Assembly: GCF_003545695.1 (NCBI RefSeq)
Contig: NZ_QUZZ01000001.1
Span: forward strand, 248,001-312,000
Length of the DNA: 64,000 nucleotides
Reading direction: 5' to 3'
Source of the DNA: Taibaiella helva
Lineage (GTDB): Bacteria > Bacteroidota > Bacteroidia > Chitinophagales > Chitinophagaceae
In this document: positions 1 to 7,879 of the stretch, in pieces
How the letters are laid out: each line of letters opens with the position of its first letter
How positions within the stretch are numbered: position 1 is the first letter of the stretch
The notes under the pieces: model-generated
The model's database searches: none
The model's input: the letters and a program-made list of their open reading frames with translations, nothing else
What the model was told of the DNA's origin: nothing
Translations under genes and position numbers: made by a program

Positions 1-126
1 GTAGATTACAGCAAGGTGTATGAGAAAAAAGAAAAGATCCGTAAGGGCTCCGCAACGCTATGGGCCTATGCCAGCGGCCTGATCGAAGACAGCGTGGCCC
101 GCGGTATCCTGAAGAAAGAAGCCTGA
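1..126 (+). CDS. C-terminal fragment of an unidentified protein
   Basis: An open frame runs from the first base to a TGA at 124-126 and encodes 41 residues ending in GILKKEA. The gene begins upstream of the window. The residues are a plausible soluble-protein C-terminus (charged N-terminal half, then a WAYASGLIEDSVARG stretch), but I do not recognise the family. It converges on the reductase gene that ends at 129, with only two bases between the stops. Confidence 0.6.
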   Translation, partial: VDYSKVYEKKEKIRKGSATLWAYASGLIEDSVARGILKKEA

Positions 127-128
127 TG

Positions 129-722
129 CTATTTTTCCAGGGGCTGGGCCTGGTAACGTAGCAGTACCACACCTGAGCTGAAGACCTCGCTCTGCACCAG
201 CTCGAGAGGACGTTTGGTGTGAGGCGCTGTAAATAAGGGCTTGCCCTTGCCCAGCAATATAGGGTGCATCCACAGCTGGTACTCATCAACAAGCCCCAGC
301 CGTATCAGCTCGGTAACCAGCTGTCCGCTGCCGAGGACAAGGATCCCTTTATGCAGGCCTGATACCGGCTTCCGTAGCCGGTTCATGACCGTCTTCAGGC
401 GGCCCGGCAGGATGGTCGAATTGCGCCATTCGGGCTCGGTCAGTGTATTGGAGAAAACGGCCTTAGGGAAGCCGTTAAGCATGGCAGCAAAGGCAAAGTC
501 TTCCCGTGAGCAAAAAGGATCGGATTGCTTGGCGGTCCAGTAGCGGGCCATGGCCTGGTAGGTTTTCCGGCCGAGCAGCACGCTGTCGTGCTGCATCAGC
601 TCCTGCTGTAAGCGGGCGCCCATACCCCGGCTCCAGCGCTCGAAGTGCCAGTCCAGCTCACAATTCAGCCCGGAATAATAACCATCCAGGGTGATATTCA
701 TCGATACAATAACCTTTCTCAT
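129..722 (-). CDS. Dihydrofolate reductase-like / RibD C-terminal domain protein
   Basis: A 197-residue protein of the RibD_C/DHFR-like superfamily, of the kind usually annotated as dihydrofolate reductase family protein. The start MRKVIVSMNITLDGYYSG is typical of the family, followed by DWHFERW, a LLGRKTY motif (the usual GRxTY nucleotide-binding loop) and GSGQLVTELIRLGLVDEY near the C-terminus. An in-frame ATG 66 bases further upstream exists, but the family begins at MRKV, so I take 722 as the start. These proteins are presumed NADPH-dependent reductases whose substrate is usually unknown; nothing nearby points to folate or riboflavin synthesis. It is divergent from the nucleotidyltransferase gene. 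Confidence 0.82.
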   Translation of the reverse strand: MRKVIVSMNITLDGYYSGLNCELDWHFERWSRGMGARLQQELMQHDSVLLGRKTYQAMARYWTAKQSDPFCSREDFAFAAMLNGFPKAVFSNTLTEPEWRNSTILPGRLKTVMNRLRKPVSGLHKGILVLGSGQLVTELIRLGLVDEYQLWMHPILLGKGKPLFTAPHTKRPLELVQSEVFSSGVVLLRYQAQPLEK

Positions 723-822
723 CAGTAATAAGGTGCCCTTAAATGCAGTGCCGGGGCCCCTTTCCCCACCTGCCGTTTGGTCATTCAAAATTACCGCGGA
801 TTACTGCCGGCGGCGGGGGGTG

Positions 823-860
823 TTTCCGACAGAAAGCAGGTGCTTTCCGACGAAAGCAGG
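823..860. repeat. Tandem 20-21 bp repeat with alternating dyads
   Basis: Two near-identical copies of TTTCCGACaGAAAGCAGG lie head to tail (823-840 and 844-860). Because GAAAGC (832-837), GCTTTC (842-847) and GAAAGC (852-857) alternate, the central arm can pair with either neighbour, giving two mutually exclusive hairpins. The element lies about 75-110 bases upstream of the ANT(6)-like start codon, in the divergent intergenic region. Confidence 0.5.
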
Positions 861-933
861 ATACCTGTTGAAATGGCACCCTTTTTCAAAACGGTTTTTC
901 TCTTCCTATCTTTATCTGCCAATAGCCTGTGAT

Positions 934-1821
934 ATGACAAACAAGATGCCTGCTGCCCGTTCTGCCCAGCTTGAAAAGGCTTTGCAATGGGCGAAAGACA
1001 ATGAACAGATCAGGGCCATGCTGCTTACAAGCTCTATGGTGAACCCTGACGCGCCGGTAGATGATTTCAGCGACCTGGATATAGAATGGGTGATTGCAGA
1101 TCTTCCGGCTTTCCTGGCGGACGACAGTTGGCTAAGCCATTTCGGCGAAGTGGTCAGCTATATTGTAGAGAATGAAGAGGCCTTCGACGGCCGGCATGCC
1201 ATGCGTATGGTCTTCTATGCCGATTATTCCAAGATCGATTTCAAGCTGTATGCGGTCGATAAATTTGTTGAAGATACGCTCGCCGAAGCCTTGCCCGAGG
1301 ATTGGGATGTAGGCTATAAGGTATTGCTCGATAAAGACGGACTCACCCGGCACCTGAAGCCGCCGACCTACACATCCGTGCTCATCAGAAAGCCTTCGGA
1401 AGAGCATTTCCAATGGGTATTGAATAATTACTGGTGGGACCTGACCTATGTGGTGAAATGCCTGTGGCGGGAGGAGCTGTTCTATGCAAGGTTCATGTCG
1501 GAGCAAGTCATGCGCTTTGAGCACCTGCAGCATATTATCGAATGGTACATCGGTATGCAGCACGGCTGGAAGGTGACGACCAATAAGTATGGCCGCCTGT
1601 TTAAGCAATACCTGAGCCCGGAGCTATGGCAAAGGGTAGAAGCAACCTTCGCCGGCGCGGATATGCAAGACAACTGGCGGGCGCTGGAAGCTTATGCCGC
1701 CCTGGGACGCGAGCTGGGTATGGCCATTGCGGGAGGGCTGGGCTACCACTACCCTGCAAAGCTGGATGAGCAGGTTACGCGCTATATTGAAACCGTAAAG
1801 CAAATGCCTCCTAAACAATAA
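934..1821 (+). CDS. Aminoglycoside 6-adenylyltransferase-like protein (ANT(6)/AadE family)
   Basis: A 295-residue protein that fits the ANT(6)/streptomycin adenylyltransferase family in length and order of motifs. Near residues 38-53 it has the nucleotidyltransferase signature as SSMVNPDAPVDDFSDLDIEW (usual form GSR.N...D.FSDLD), and further on WVLNNYWWDLTYVVKCLWREEL and HGWKVTTNKYGR, which are typical of the C-terminal half. The family transfers AMP to the 6-hydroxyl of streptomycin; the G-S-R of classical enzymes reads S-S-M here, so a role in resistance is unproven. The reading frame is open further upstream, but the ATG at 934 places the start at the usual family position. Six bases separate it from the pentapeptide-repeat gene, so the two are probably co-transcribed. 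Confidence 0.82.
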   Translation: MTNKMPAARSAQLEKALQWAKDNEQIRAMLLTSSMVNPDAPVDDFSDLDIEWVIADLPAFLADDSWLSHFGEVVSYIVENEEAFDGRHAMRMVFYADYSKIDFKLYAVDKFVEDTLAEALPEDWDVGYKVLLDKDGLTRHLKPPTYTSVLIRKPSEEHFQWVLNNYWWDLTYVVKCLWREELFYARFMSEQVMRFEHLQHIIEWYIGMQHGWKVTTNKYGRLFKQYLSPELWQRVEATFAGADMQDNWRALEAYAALGRELGMAIAGGLGYHYPAKLDEQVTRYIETVKQMPPKQ

Positions 1822-1827
1822 GGATAT

Positions 1828-2400
1828 ATGGACAAAGAATGGATAAAAGAAAAGACGTTTGACAAAGCTGCCGGTCTCTTTAATGGAGATAAAGCGGAGT
1901 ATGAGCAATGTATCTTTCTCAATGGCAGCTTCAATAAAGCGGACCTGTCGCACAATGAATTCAACGATTGTGTGTTTGAGCGTTGTGACCTGAGTATGGC
2001 GAATCTTTCAAAAGCGGCTTTCCGCAATGTGGTCTTTCGGGATTGCAAGTTGATGGGACTGCATTTTGAGCAATGTAACCCGTTTAACCTGGCCTTTCAA
2101 TTTGAACGCTGTATCCTGGACCATAGCTCTTTCTTCCAGGTAAAGCTGAAGGACACGATATTCAGGGACTGCCCGCTGCGGGCGGTTGATTTTACAGAAG
2201 CCGATCTGAGCCAGGCGGCGCTGGAGCAATGTGACCTGTCGGGCGCGCGTTTCGACCAGACGAACCTGGAAAAGGCCGATCTGCGCAGCGCCTATAACTA
2301 TACGATCGACCCATCGCTCAACAAGCTGAAGAAAGCCCGCTTCTCCATACCGGGGGTGCTGGCTTTACTGGCGCCATTGGGTATTACGATCGAGCACTAA
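1828..2400 (+). CDS. Pentapeptide-repeat protein (Qnr/McbG-like)
   Basis: A 190-residue protein built almost wholly from pentapeptide repeats of the A(D/N)LXX form, for example FNKADLSHNEFNDCVFERCDL, DLSQAALEQCDLSGARF and NLEKADL. Such proteins form a right-handed quadrilateral beta-helix. The size and repeat pattern resemble Qnr/McbG-type proteins, some of which bind DNA gyrase and protect it from quinolones or microcins; most genomic members have no tested role. An AAGGA ribosome-binding site lies five bases before the ATG. It follows the ANT(6)-like gene by six bases, making a two-gene unit that looks like a resistance pair. Its TAA overlaps the stop of the convergent histidine kinase gene. 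Confidence 0.85.
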   Translation: MDKEWIKEKTFDKAAGLFNGDKAEYEQCIFLNGSFNKADLSHNEFNDCVFERCDLSMANLSKAAFRNVVFRDCKLMGLHFEQCNPFNLAFQFERCILDHSSFFQVKLKDTIFRDCPLRAVDFTEADLSQAALEQCDLSGARFDQTNLEKADLRSAYNYTIDPSLNKLKKARFSIPGVLALLAPLGITIEH

Positions 2401-4385
2401 GCCTGGGGCAGGAACAGCTCAATATTGACCACCGTGCCCTGACCGGGTGAAGAGCTGATGTCCAGCTTGCCATTGAGGTAGTCGACACGGTTGCGGATAT
2501 TGATCATGCCAATGCCTTCAGCCTTGTCGAGCTGCGTCGGATCAAAGCCTTTGCCATCGTCTTCCACGGTAATGAGGAAAATATGCCCGTCCTGGCTGCA
2601 TTGTACCATAATATGCCCGGCTCCGGCGTGGCGTACGGCATTGGATAATACTTCCTGGACGATACGGTAGATGTTGGCTTGTATCGCGGGGTCCATACCG
2701 GGATCGACACCATAGACCTGGAAGTCGATAGCTGTTTCGGGAGTGATCAGAGATTCGCAAAGATCTTTAAGCGCCATAGAGAGGCCCAGCTTCAGCAGGC
2801 TTTCCGGCATCATGTTCCGGGCAATACGGCGCAGTTCCGACAGCGATTGGTCCAGGCGCTGGATCACACCGTCCAGATTCCCGTCTTTTGAAGGTCCCTG
2901 CTGCGAAAGGTTGATCTTGATCCCGGCCAGCATACCGCCGAGGCCGTCGTGCAGATCGCGTGCTACCCGCAGCCGTTCGCGCTCTTCCCCCTCCAGCATC
3001 GCCTGTGCGAACCGTAGCTGCTGTTCCTGTTGCAGCTCCCTGAGCTGTTGCTGGTAATTGATCTCCTGCTGGCGGGAGAGCTTACGCTTGTTCCTGTAGT
3101 AGATGATCAGGAGCACTGTAGTGATCAGGAGAAAGATGGTACCGGCGCTCAGCAGCACATTAAGCAGGCGTGCACTTTTAGCTTTGAGGATATTCTGCTG
3201 CTGCTGCGCCTCCAGCACGGCAATCTTTTGCTGCTTCTCCCTGCTTTGGTATTTCACCTCCATTGCCGCGATGTCATTCTGCAGGCGACCCTGATAAAAG
3301 CTATCACTGGTGCTGCTATAACGTTTTTGCCATTCGAAAGCCATTTTCATATTCCCTTCGCCGGCATAGGCTTCTGCCATCGCCATAAAAGTGATCATCC
3401 GGTTGGTGGCATATGCAGCCCAGGCCGGCTGGCTCAGCATATAGTTCATCACTTCCCGGGCTTTGGGAAAATTCTTCTGGTTGAAGTAGACATTTAATTT
3501 CTGTCCCTGAAGCCGCAGTTCTTTACGTACTTCATGTAATTGCTGAGCCAGCAGAATACCTTTGTCAATACTGCTTAACGACTGCGCGTACTGGTTCAGG
3601 GAGGTGTAATACATGGCATCGGCGGCATAATAATCAAGGAAGTACTCAGAATGGGGATAAGGTCGTAGGATCGATAGCGCCTTGTCGAGCACTGTCCTGG
3701 CAGCGCTGCTTTTCTGTTGAAGCAGATAAGCTTCTGCTAAGGCATGATAGCCGGCCAGCAACTGCTCCGGAGCAGCCTTGTGCCGCTCGAAGAGCTCGAC
3801 TGCCCGTAGCCCGTATTGCTCTGCCTTCGCATATTGCTGGGTGTTTTTAAATACCATACCCAGGGCAAAATAGCATTTGCCAAGAAAGACGCTGTCGCCC
3901 GATTGCTGGGCCAGGGGTATCACCTGGTTGGTCAGCAGTTCGGTAAACTCCTTCTGGTTGTCCTTGAGTTGCTGCACCACGCCATAGCTATACAGTGCCC
4001 GGGCCCTGAACGACCGGGCTTCTTTGGCCCCGAACTTCTGCATGCCGTTCGCTGCCTGCTGAAAGGAAGCCTCGGCTTCATCCAGCCTGCCGGTCATCAT
4101 CTGGCCGATACCAGCATAATATTTTGCAGCAGTAAGCAGGTAACCGTTCTTGCCTGCCAGCTGTATGCCTTGTCTCAGGTAGGTCCCATGCTTAGCGGTA
4201 TCTATGCCTGCCCAGGTCTCGGCCAGCAGAAAGCTGGCCCTGGATTTGACGCTGTCTGAAGCGGTTCCCTGCAGCAGGCGGCCGAGGCTGTCGCTATAAC
4301 GGGGCAGGTCCAGGGGCTTCAGTTGCGCTCCCACATTCAGGGTAAGGAAGCAGAGCAGGAGAAAAAGAGGTGCAGCAAGTTTCAT
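2397..4385 (-). CDS. TPR-containing sensor histidine kinase (HisKA_3 type)
   Basis: A 662-residue hybrid membrane sensor. It has a signal peptide (MKLAAPLFLLLCFLTLNVGA), a sensor region of tetratricopeptide-like helices up to about residue 370, one transmembrane segment near 407-428, a coiled-coil linker, a HisKA_3 dimerisation domain with phosphoacceptor H479 in RVARDLHDGLGGML, and a HATPase_c domain with DDGKGFD and EGIGMINIRNRV. This NarL-system kinase architecture is common in Bacteroidota. I chose the start at MKLAAP because it begins the signal peptide; 26 in-frame residues upstream do not look like one. No response regulator lies next to it, so its partner is elsewhere. The last bases overlap the pentapeptide-repeat stop in convergent orientation. 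Confidence 0.9.
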   Translation of the reverse strand: MKLAAPLFLLLCFLTLNVGAQLKPLDLPRYSDSLGRLLQGTASDSVKSRASFLLAETWAGIDTAKHGTYLRQGIQLAGKNGYLLTAAKYYAGIGQMMTGRLDEAEASFQQAANGMQKFGAKEARSFRARALYSYGVVQQLKDNQKEFTELLTNQVIPLAQQSGDSVFLGKCYFALGMVFKNTQQYAKAEQYGLRAVELFERHKAAPEQLLAGYHALAEAYLLQQKSSAARTVLDKALSILRPYPHSEYFLDYYAADAMYYTSLNQYAQSLSSIDKGILLAQQLHEVRKELRLQGQKLNVYFNQKNFPKAREVMNYMLSQPAWAAYATNRMITFMAMAEAYAGEGNMKMAFEWQKRYSSTSDSFYQGRLQNDIAAMEVKYQSREKQQKIAVLEAQQQQNILKAKSARLLNVLLSAGTIFLLITTVLLIIYYRNKRKLSRQQEINYQQQLRELQQEQQLRFAQAMLEGEERERLRVARDLHDGLGGMLAGIKINLSQQGPSKDGNLDGVIQRLDQSLSELRRIARNMMPESLLKLGLSMALKDLCESLITPETAIDFQVYGVDPGMDPAIQANIYRIVQEVLSNAVRHAGAGHIMVQCSQDGHIFLITVEDDGKGFDPTQLDKAEGIGMINIRNRVDYLNGKLDISSSPGQGTVVNIELFLPQA

Positions 4386-4499
4386 GGGTGCAAAATTGCA
4401 GCTTTTCAGATTTGAAATTTTGAAAACGATACAAAAAAGCAAAAAATGAATGTAATCCGTCATTTGCGCCGATAAAACAGGATGAGGATTGAAATACCG

Positions 4500-4904
4500 A
4501 TCTTTGAAACCTCAATTGCGCTCAACCAGACATCATTGCGCAGGGACAGCAACAGACTATGAACCGGAAAATTGAACAGATCATGTGTTTCAGGCAATTA
4601 CCATAAAGCCGGGTTATCCCTGCCGGTCGATGACCGGTATATGGCGCCATCCCTTCCCGGAACACGCCCGGAAGGTCAGGCGGGGCCGGAGGAAATCGCC
4701 CGTATCCGGACCGGCCTGCTCGGCTCGGTAATACGGTTACAGGAAGACTATGACCGCCGGGCTTTCGAGCAGTACACACCTTCCGTCCCGATACAGCAGG
4801 GATATGGTATTCACGTAGGCGACATCGACGATGCTTTAAGCTACCTTTTATATCACGAGGGCTATCATTCCGGTTGTATTGCTTCCCTTATGCGCTTTGT
4901 TTAA
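4500..4904 (+). pseudogene. Probable remnant of a DinB-family protein
   Basis: The frame ending at 4904 closes with DDALSYLLYHEGYHSGCIASLMRFV-like residues. This matches the C-terminal helix of DinB/YfiT four-helix proteins, where a His in YHEGYHSGQI contributes to metal binding. The upstream part is broken: a stretch starting near 4520 gives a short frame (NRKIEQIMCFRQLP then stop), and the readable sequence resumes in another frame near 4610 (KAGLSLPVDDRYM). No complete start-to-stop gene of family length (about 150-170 residues) exists. I read it as a frameshifted and truncated gene; a sequencing indel would be the alternative. Confidence 0.45.
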
Positions 4905-5060
4905 AGTTCATTTATGAACCTATTCCCGGCATCGCGACATCCGGCTTTTCCTTAGAAAACCCAGGTGGGCCGCAGCGGTCGTAAGAATGAATGACATGAT
5001 GTTTTATGTGCACAAATTCATTTTGTATGCTACAATTTCTTTATTAGGCCAGTTTAAGAG

Positions 5061-5090
5061 TTGCTTTACGCATATAAAATGCGTATCTTG
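5061..5090 (+). promoter_or_regulatory. Bacteroidota-type promoter for the sugar dehydrogenase
   Basis: TTG at 5061-5063 and TATCTTG at 5084-5090 are separated by 20 bases, which fits the Bacteroidota -33/-7 arrangement (TTG, 19-21 bases, TAnnTTTG, with one base missing). The spacer holds an inverted repeat ACGCATataaaATGCGT. The ATG follows at 5113. Confidence 0.55.
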
Positions 5091-5112
5091 TGCTCTTAAA
5101 ATTTAGAAGGCT

Positions 5113-6366
5113 ATGAAGCATCTGTCGCTTTTCCCGTTCTTTTTGCTGCTCTTATTGAGTGCTTGTAACTCAAAGCCGGGTCCGGATATCGTTGATCCGC
5201 CCCCAACGGACAGCATCTTTACGGATATGGATTCATTGCCGCCACCTTACGCCTCCCCTTCTTCCGTTAATCCTTCGAACGTTGTAGGATGGCCGACGGG
5301 CGGCCTGCCTGTAGCGCCGCCGGGATTCACTGTGAAGAAATTTGCCGGCGAACTCAGCAATCCCCGTTGGATCTATGTGGCGCCCAACGGAGATATTTTT
5401 GTGGCAGAAGCCAATACCAATGTAAATATCAGCGCCAACCGGATCAGCCTGTTCCGCGATACCGACCATGATGGTGTGGCCGACAGCAAGACCGTCTTCC
5501 TGCAAAACCTGCGACAACCGCTTGGCATGCTGGTGCTGGGTAATAGCTTCTATGTCGCCTGTACCGATGGTGTTATCCGTTATCCTTATCAAACCGGGCA
5601 GACTGTGATGACTGCTACCGGACAAAAGATACTCGACCTGCCAGCGAACGGCTACAACAATCACTGGACACGGAATATTATCCGCAATGCTTCGGGCAAT
5701 AAGCTTTATGTATCTGTAGGATCGGCCAGCAATGCCGGTGAGATGGGTATGGCCGCCGAAACCCGGAGGGCGAATATACTCGAGGTCAACCTGGATGGCA
5801 GCGGCGAAAAGGTATATGCCAGTGGCATCCGTAACCCTGTAGGAATGGATTGGGCTCCGGGAACCAACACACTGTGGACCGCCGTTAATGAACGCGATGA
5901 GCTGGGCGACGACCTGGTACCCGATTATATTACCAGCGTTAAGGAAGGTGGCTTTTACGGCTGGCCCTATACCTACTGGGGGAAGTATGTCGATCCCCGG
6001 TGGGCGCAAGAAGGGCCTCAACATCTCAGCACCTCTATTAAGCCCGATCTGGGCATCGGCGCACATACGGCCTCCCTGGGACTTGCATTCGATCACGCGG
6101 GCCTTTTCCCCGGCGAATACAAGGGTGGGGCCTTCGTCGGGCAGCATGGCTCCTGGAACCGTTCCGAGCTTTCCGGCTATAAGGTCATCTTCGTGCCTTT
6201 TGCCCAGGGCAAACCTTCCGGCAAGCCCCGGGACTTTCTTACGGGATTTCGCGTTGCAGGCGCTGCGAGCGACGTGCACGGCCGGCCGGTAGGCGTAGCG
6301 TTTACCCCGCAATATATGCTGATAGCCGACGATGCGGGCAATACCATTTTTAGCGTGCTTCCTTAG
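5113..6366 (+). CDS. PQQ-type sugar dehydrogenase / sorbosone dehydrogenase-like lipoprotein
   Basis: A 417-residue lipoprotein with a short hydrophobic signal and the lipobox LLSAC, so it should be anchored by Cys-18. The body is a six-bladed soluble glucose/sorbosone dehydrogenase propeller (GSDH family): LSNPRWIYVAPNGDIFVAE, LRQPLGMLVLG, VSVGSASN, RNPVGMDWAPGTNTLW, ELGDD and GRPVGVAF are the usual landmarks. Members oxidise the C1 position of sugars using PQQ; many environmental homologues have no tested substrate and some may not bind PQQ. It stands alone, with its own promoter upstream and a strong hairpin downstream. Confidence 0.87.
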   Translation: MKHLSLFPFFLLLLLSACNSKPGPDIVDPPPTDSIFTDMDSLPPPYASPSSVNPSNVVGWPTGGLPVAPPGFTVKKFAGELSNPRWIYVAPNGDIFVAEANTNVNISANRISLFRDTDHDGVADSKTVFLQNLRQPLGMLVLGNSFYVACTDGVIRYPYQTGQTVMTATGQKILDLPANGYNNHWTRNIIRNASGNKLYVSVGSASNAGEMGMAAETRRANILEVNLDGSGEKVYASGIRNPVGMDWAPGTNTLWTAVNERDELGDDLVPDYITSVKEGGFYGWPYTYWGKYVDPRWAQEGPQHLSTSIKPDLGIGAHTASLGLAFDHAGLFPGEYKGGAFVGQHGSWNRSELSGYKVIFVPFAQGKPSGKPRDFLTGFRVAGAASDVHGRPVGVAFTPQYMLIADDAGNTIFSVLP

Positions 6367-6410
6367 CACAGCAGTAAGCAGGAAGGAATATGCACAGATG
6401 CCTGTATGCC

Positions 6411-6435
6411 GAAACCCGCTCTTAGAGCGGGTTTC
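6411..6435. terminator. Bidirectional terminator between convergent genes
   Basis: GAAACCCGCTC, loop TTA, GAGCGGGTTTC is a perfect 11 bp stem, followed on the plus strand by ATTTTCT. It separates the sugar dehydrogenase gene from the convergent PhnA-like gene. Confidence 0.85.
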
Positions 6436-6441
6436 ATTTTC

Positions 6442-7005
6442 TCAGGATTTACGAACGTATTTGGTCAGGATCACAATTGTTTGCTCATTTATTTTTCCTT
6501 CGATCTGATCCGTATTATCGGGAACCAGCCTTATTCTCCGCACGATGGTTCCCTTTGGCGCCATGAAATTGGCGCCCTTTACATTCAGCCCTTGTGTGAG
6601 CACAACGGTATCTCCATTCAGAAGTTCATTGCCATTGCTATCCCTGTGTACCTCTTTTACCTGGTAGGCGCTCAATGCCCAGCTGGCCACTGCTTCGTCC
6701 AGCTCTACCGAGCCGATGATGTCACTGGCCCACTCCTGGTCTTTATAGCGGTAAAGTATCCGGTAGCTCAATGCCTGGACGCTGGGTTCGGTATTCCATA
6801 TACTTCCTGCCAGGCATTGCCAGTGCTGCGCCGATCCGGCATCGTCAAGCGAAGACAAACAAGTAGTGCAGATAGCAACTTCATTGTTTGTGCTGTCGTT
6901 ATTTTTAGGGCTGACGGCATAAGCGATGGTGGCGTTTTCAGTAGCGCACAATTCACAAGTGCCATTGCAGCGTTGTCTTAAGAGGTCGGTAATCCTCGTG
7001 TTCAT
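6442..7005 (-). CDS. PhnA-like zinc-ribbon protein (YjdM family)
   Basis: A 187-residue protein with an N-terminal zinc ribbon (CNGTCELC around residues 13-20, then ICTTC) and a C-terminal PhnA domain. That domain has DSNGNELLNGDTVVLTQGLNVKG followed by KGTIVRRIRL and IEGKINEQTIVILTKYVRK. The YjdM/PhnA family has no established phosphonate role in spite of its name; the C-terminal domain is a small SH3-like beta-barrel. It has no phosphonate genes around it. A middle segment (residues about 60-105) is longer than in the E. coli protein, which is usual for Bacteroidota members. Confidence 0.88.
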   Translation of the reverse strand: MNTRITDLLRQRCNGTCELCATENATIAYAVSPKNNDSTNNEVAICTTCLSSLDDAGSAQHWQCLAGSIWNTEPSVQALSYRILYRYKDQEWASDIIGSVELDEAVASWALSAYQVKEVHRDSNGNELLNGDTVVLTQGLNVKGANFMAPKGTIVRRIRLVPDNTDQIEGKINEQTIVILTKYVRKS

Positions 7006-7045
7006 ATTTGTATTTTAATTTTCCAGTGAAGCAAGATAGCGCAGG

Positions 7046-7690
7046 TTATACTTTTACCCAAAACCTGAGCTGGTCATTTTTCTGGCTGCCTACCATGTGA
7101 TAGTCCGGTGGTATTTCATCTTCGAGGCTATGATAGGTGACCAGCCTTGTACCTGGTGGTTTCTGGTTTAGCTGCCGGTACAAATAGCGGTTGTAATAGT
7201 TGAACAGTTCGCCGGAGTAATCAATGCTGTCATCTATTTTATCTGTACCATCCAGGTTTTCGAAAAAGGCATTGAAAAAATAAAAGTGGTCATAGTCCCT
7301 GAAATCCAGCTGGGTAAAATTGGCATGAATAAAGTGGGCGTTCTCTATCGCCAGCTTTTCCCTTGCCTGTTCTGCGTGGTACACCAGCTGCTGTCTTTGC
7401 TCAACCCCATAGAATACCGCGCGCGGCGCAAAATGTGCAGCCGGAATACAAAACTTACCCACGCCGGAGCCGATGTCCAGTATACGGACCTTGTCTGCTG
7501 TAGCGAGGAATTGCGCAGCGCTGCGTGATACGGAAAGCGGTGTCCAATGCCGGGCGTCCAATGCTGCAATAGACGGAGAATACAGCTTATTGAACGCTTC
7601 ATCGGAATGAAAATAACCTGATTGGTCCGTTCCCTGAAATCTTCTTGGCACAGGCTTCCGTTTAGGAAACGTTATATGATTGCGTCGCAT
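7046..7690 (-). CDS. Class I SAM-dependent methyltransferase
   Basis: A 214-residue Rossmann-fold methyltransferase. Motif I is VRILDIGSGVGKFCIPAA (residues about 67-84), with the acidic end of strand beta-2 at YGVEQRQ and later strands at AHFIHANFTQLDF and DHFYFFNAFFENL. The last third has TRLVTYHSLEDEIPPDYHMVG. The substrate cannot be read from the sequence; the N-terminal basic stretch (FPKRKPVPRRF) could suggest an RNA or DNA contact, but this is a guess. It lies 40 bases from the PhnA-like gene on the same strand. Confidence 0.82.
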   Translation of the reverse strand: MRRNHITFPKRKPVPRRFQGTDQSGYFHSDEAFNKLYSPSIAALDARHWTPLSVSRSAAQFLATADKVRILDIGSGVGKFCIPAAHFAPRAVFYGVEQRQQLVYHAEQAREKLAIENAHFIHANFTQLDFRDYDHFYFFNAFFENLDGTDKIDDSIDYSGELFNYYNRYLYRQLNQKPPGTRLVTYHSLEDEIPPDYHMVGSQKNDQLRFWVKV

Positions 7691-7864
7691 AAAGTGTTAT
7701 TTTTCCCCGGTGCTGTTGTGATAGCAGTTTCCGGGTAGTATTGCATGGTACAGCGTAATATCACGGCAGGGTCCATACAATCCTGCAAAAGTAGGTTGCG
7801 TATTTACTGCTTGCGTTGAATCATATCAACTCAGAAATTGCATTTTATCAATTTTTAAAAGGGG

Positions 7865-7872
7865 TAATTTTG
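7865..7872 (+). promoter_or_regulatory. -7 element of the Crp/Fnr gene
   Basis: TAATTTTG matches TAnnTTTG exactly and lies only seven bases before the ATG at 7880, so the transcript would be nearly leaderless if this is the promoter. The nearest TTG (7838-7840) is 24 bases away, longer than usual. Confidence 0.4.
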
Positions 7873-7879
7873 CGGGATA

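Noticed and set aside
5233-6369. A 378-codon minus-strand frame opposite the sugar dehydrogenase gene
   Set aside because: It is the complement of a GC-rich coding sequence; the plus-strand product has a lipobox and family motifs, whereas this one has no recognisable motif.
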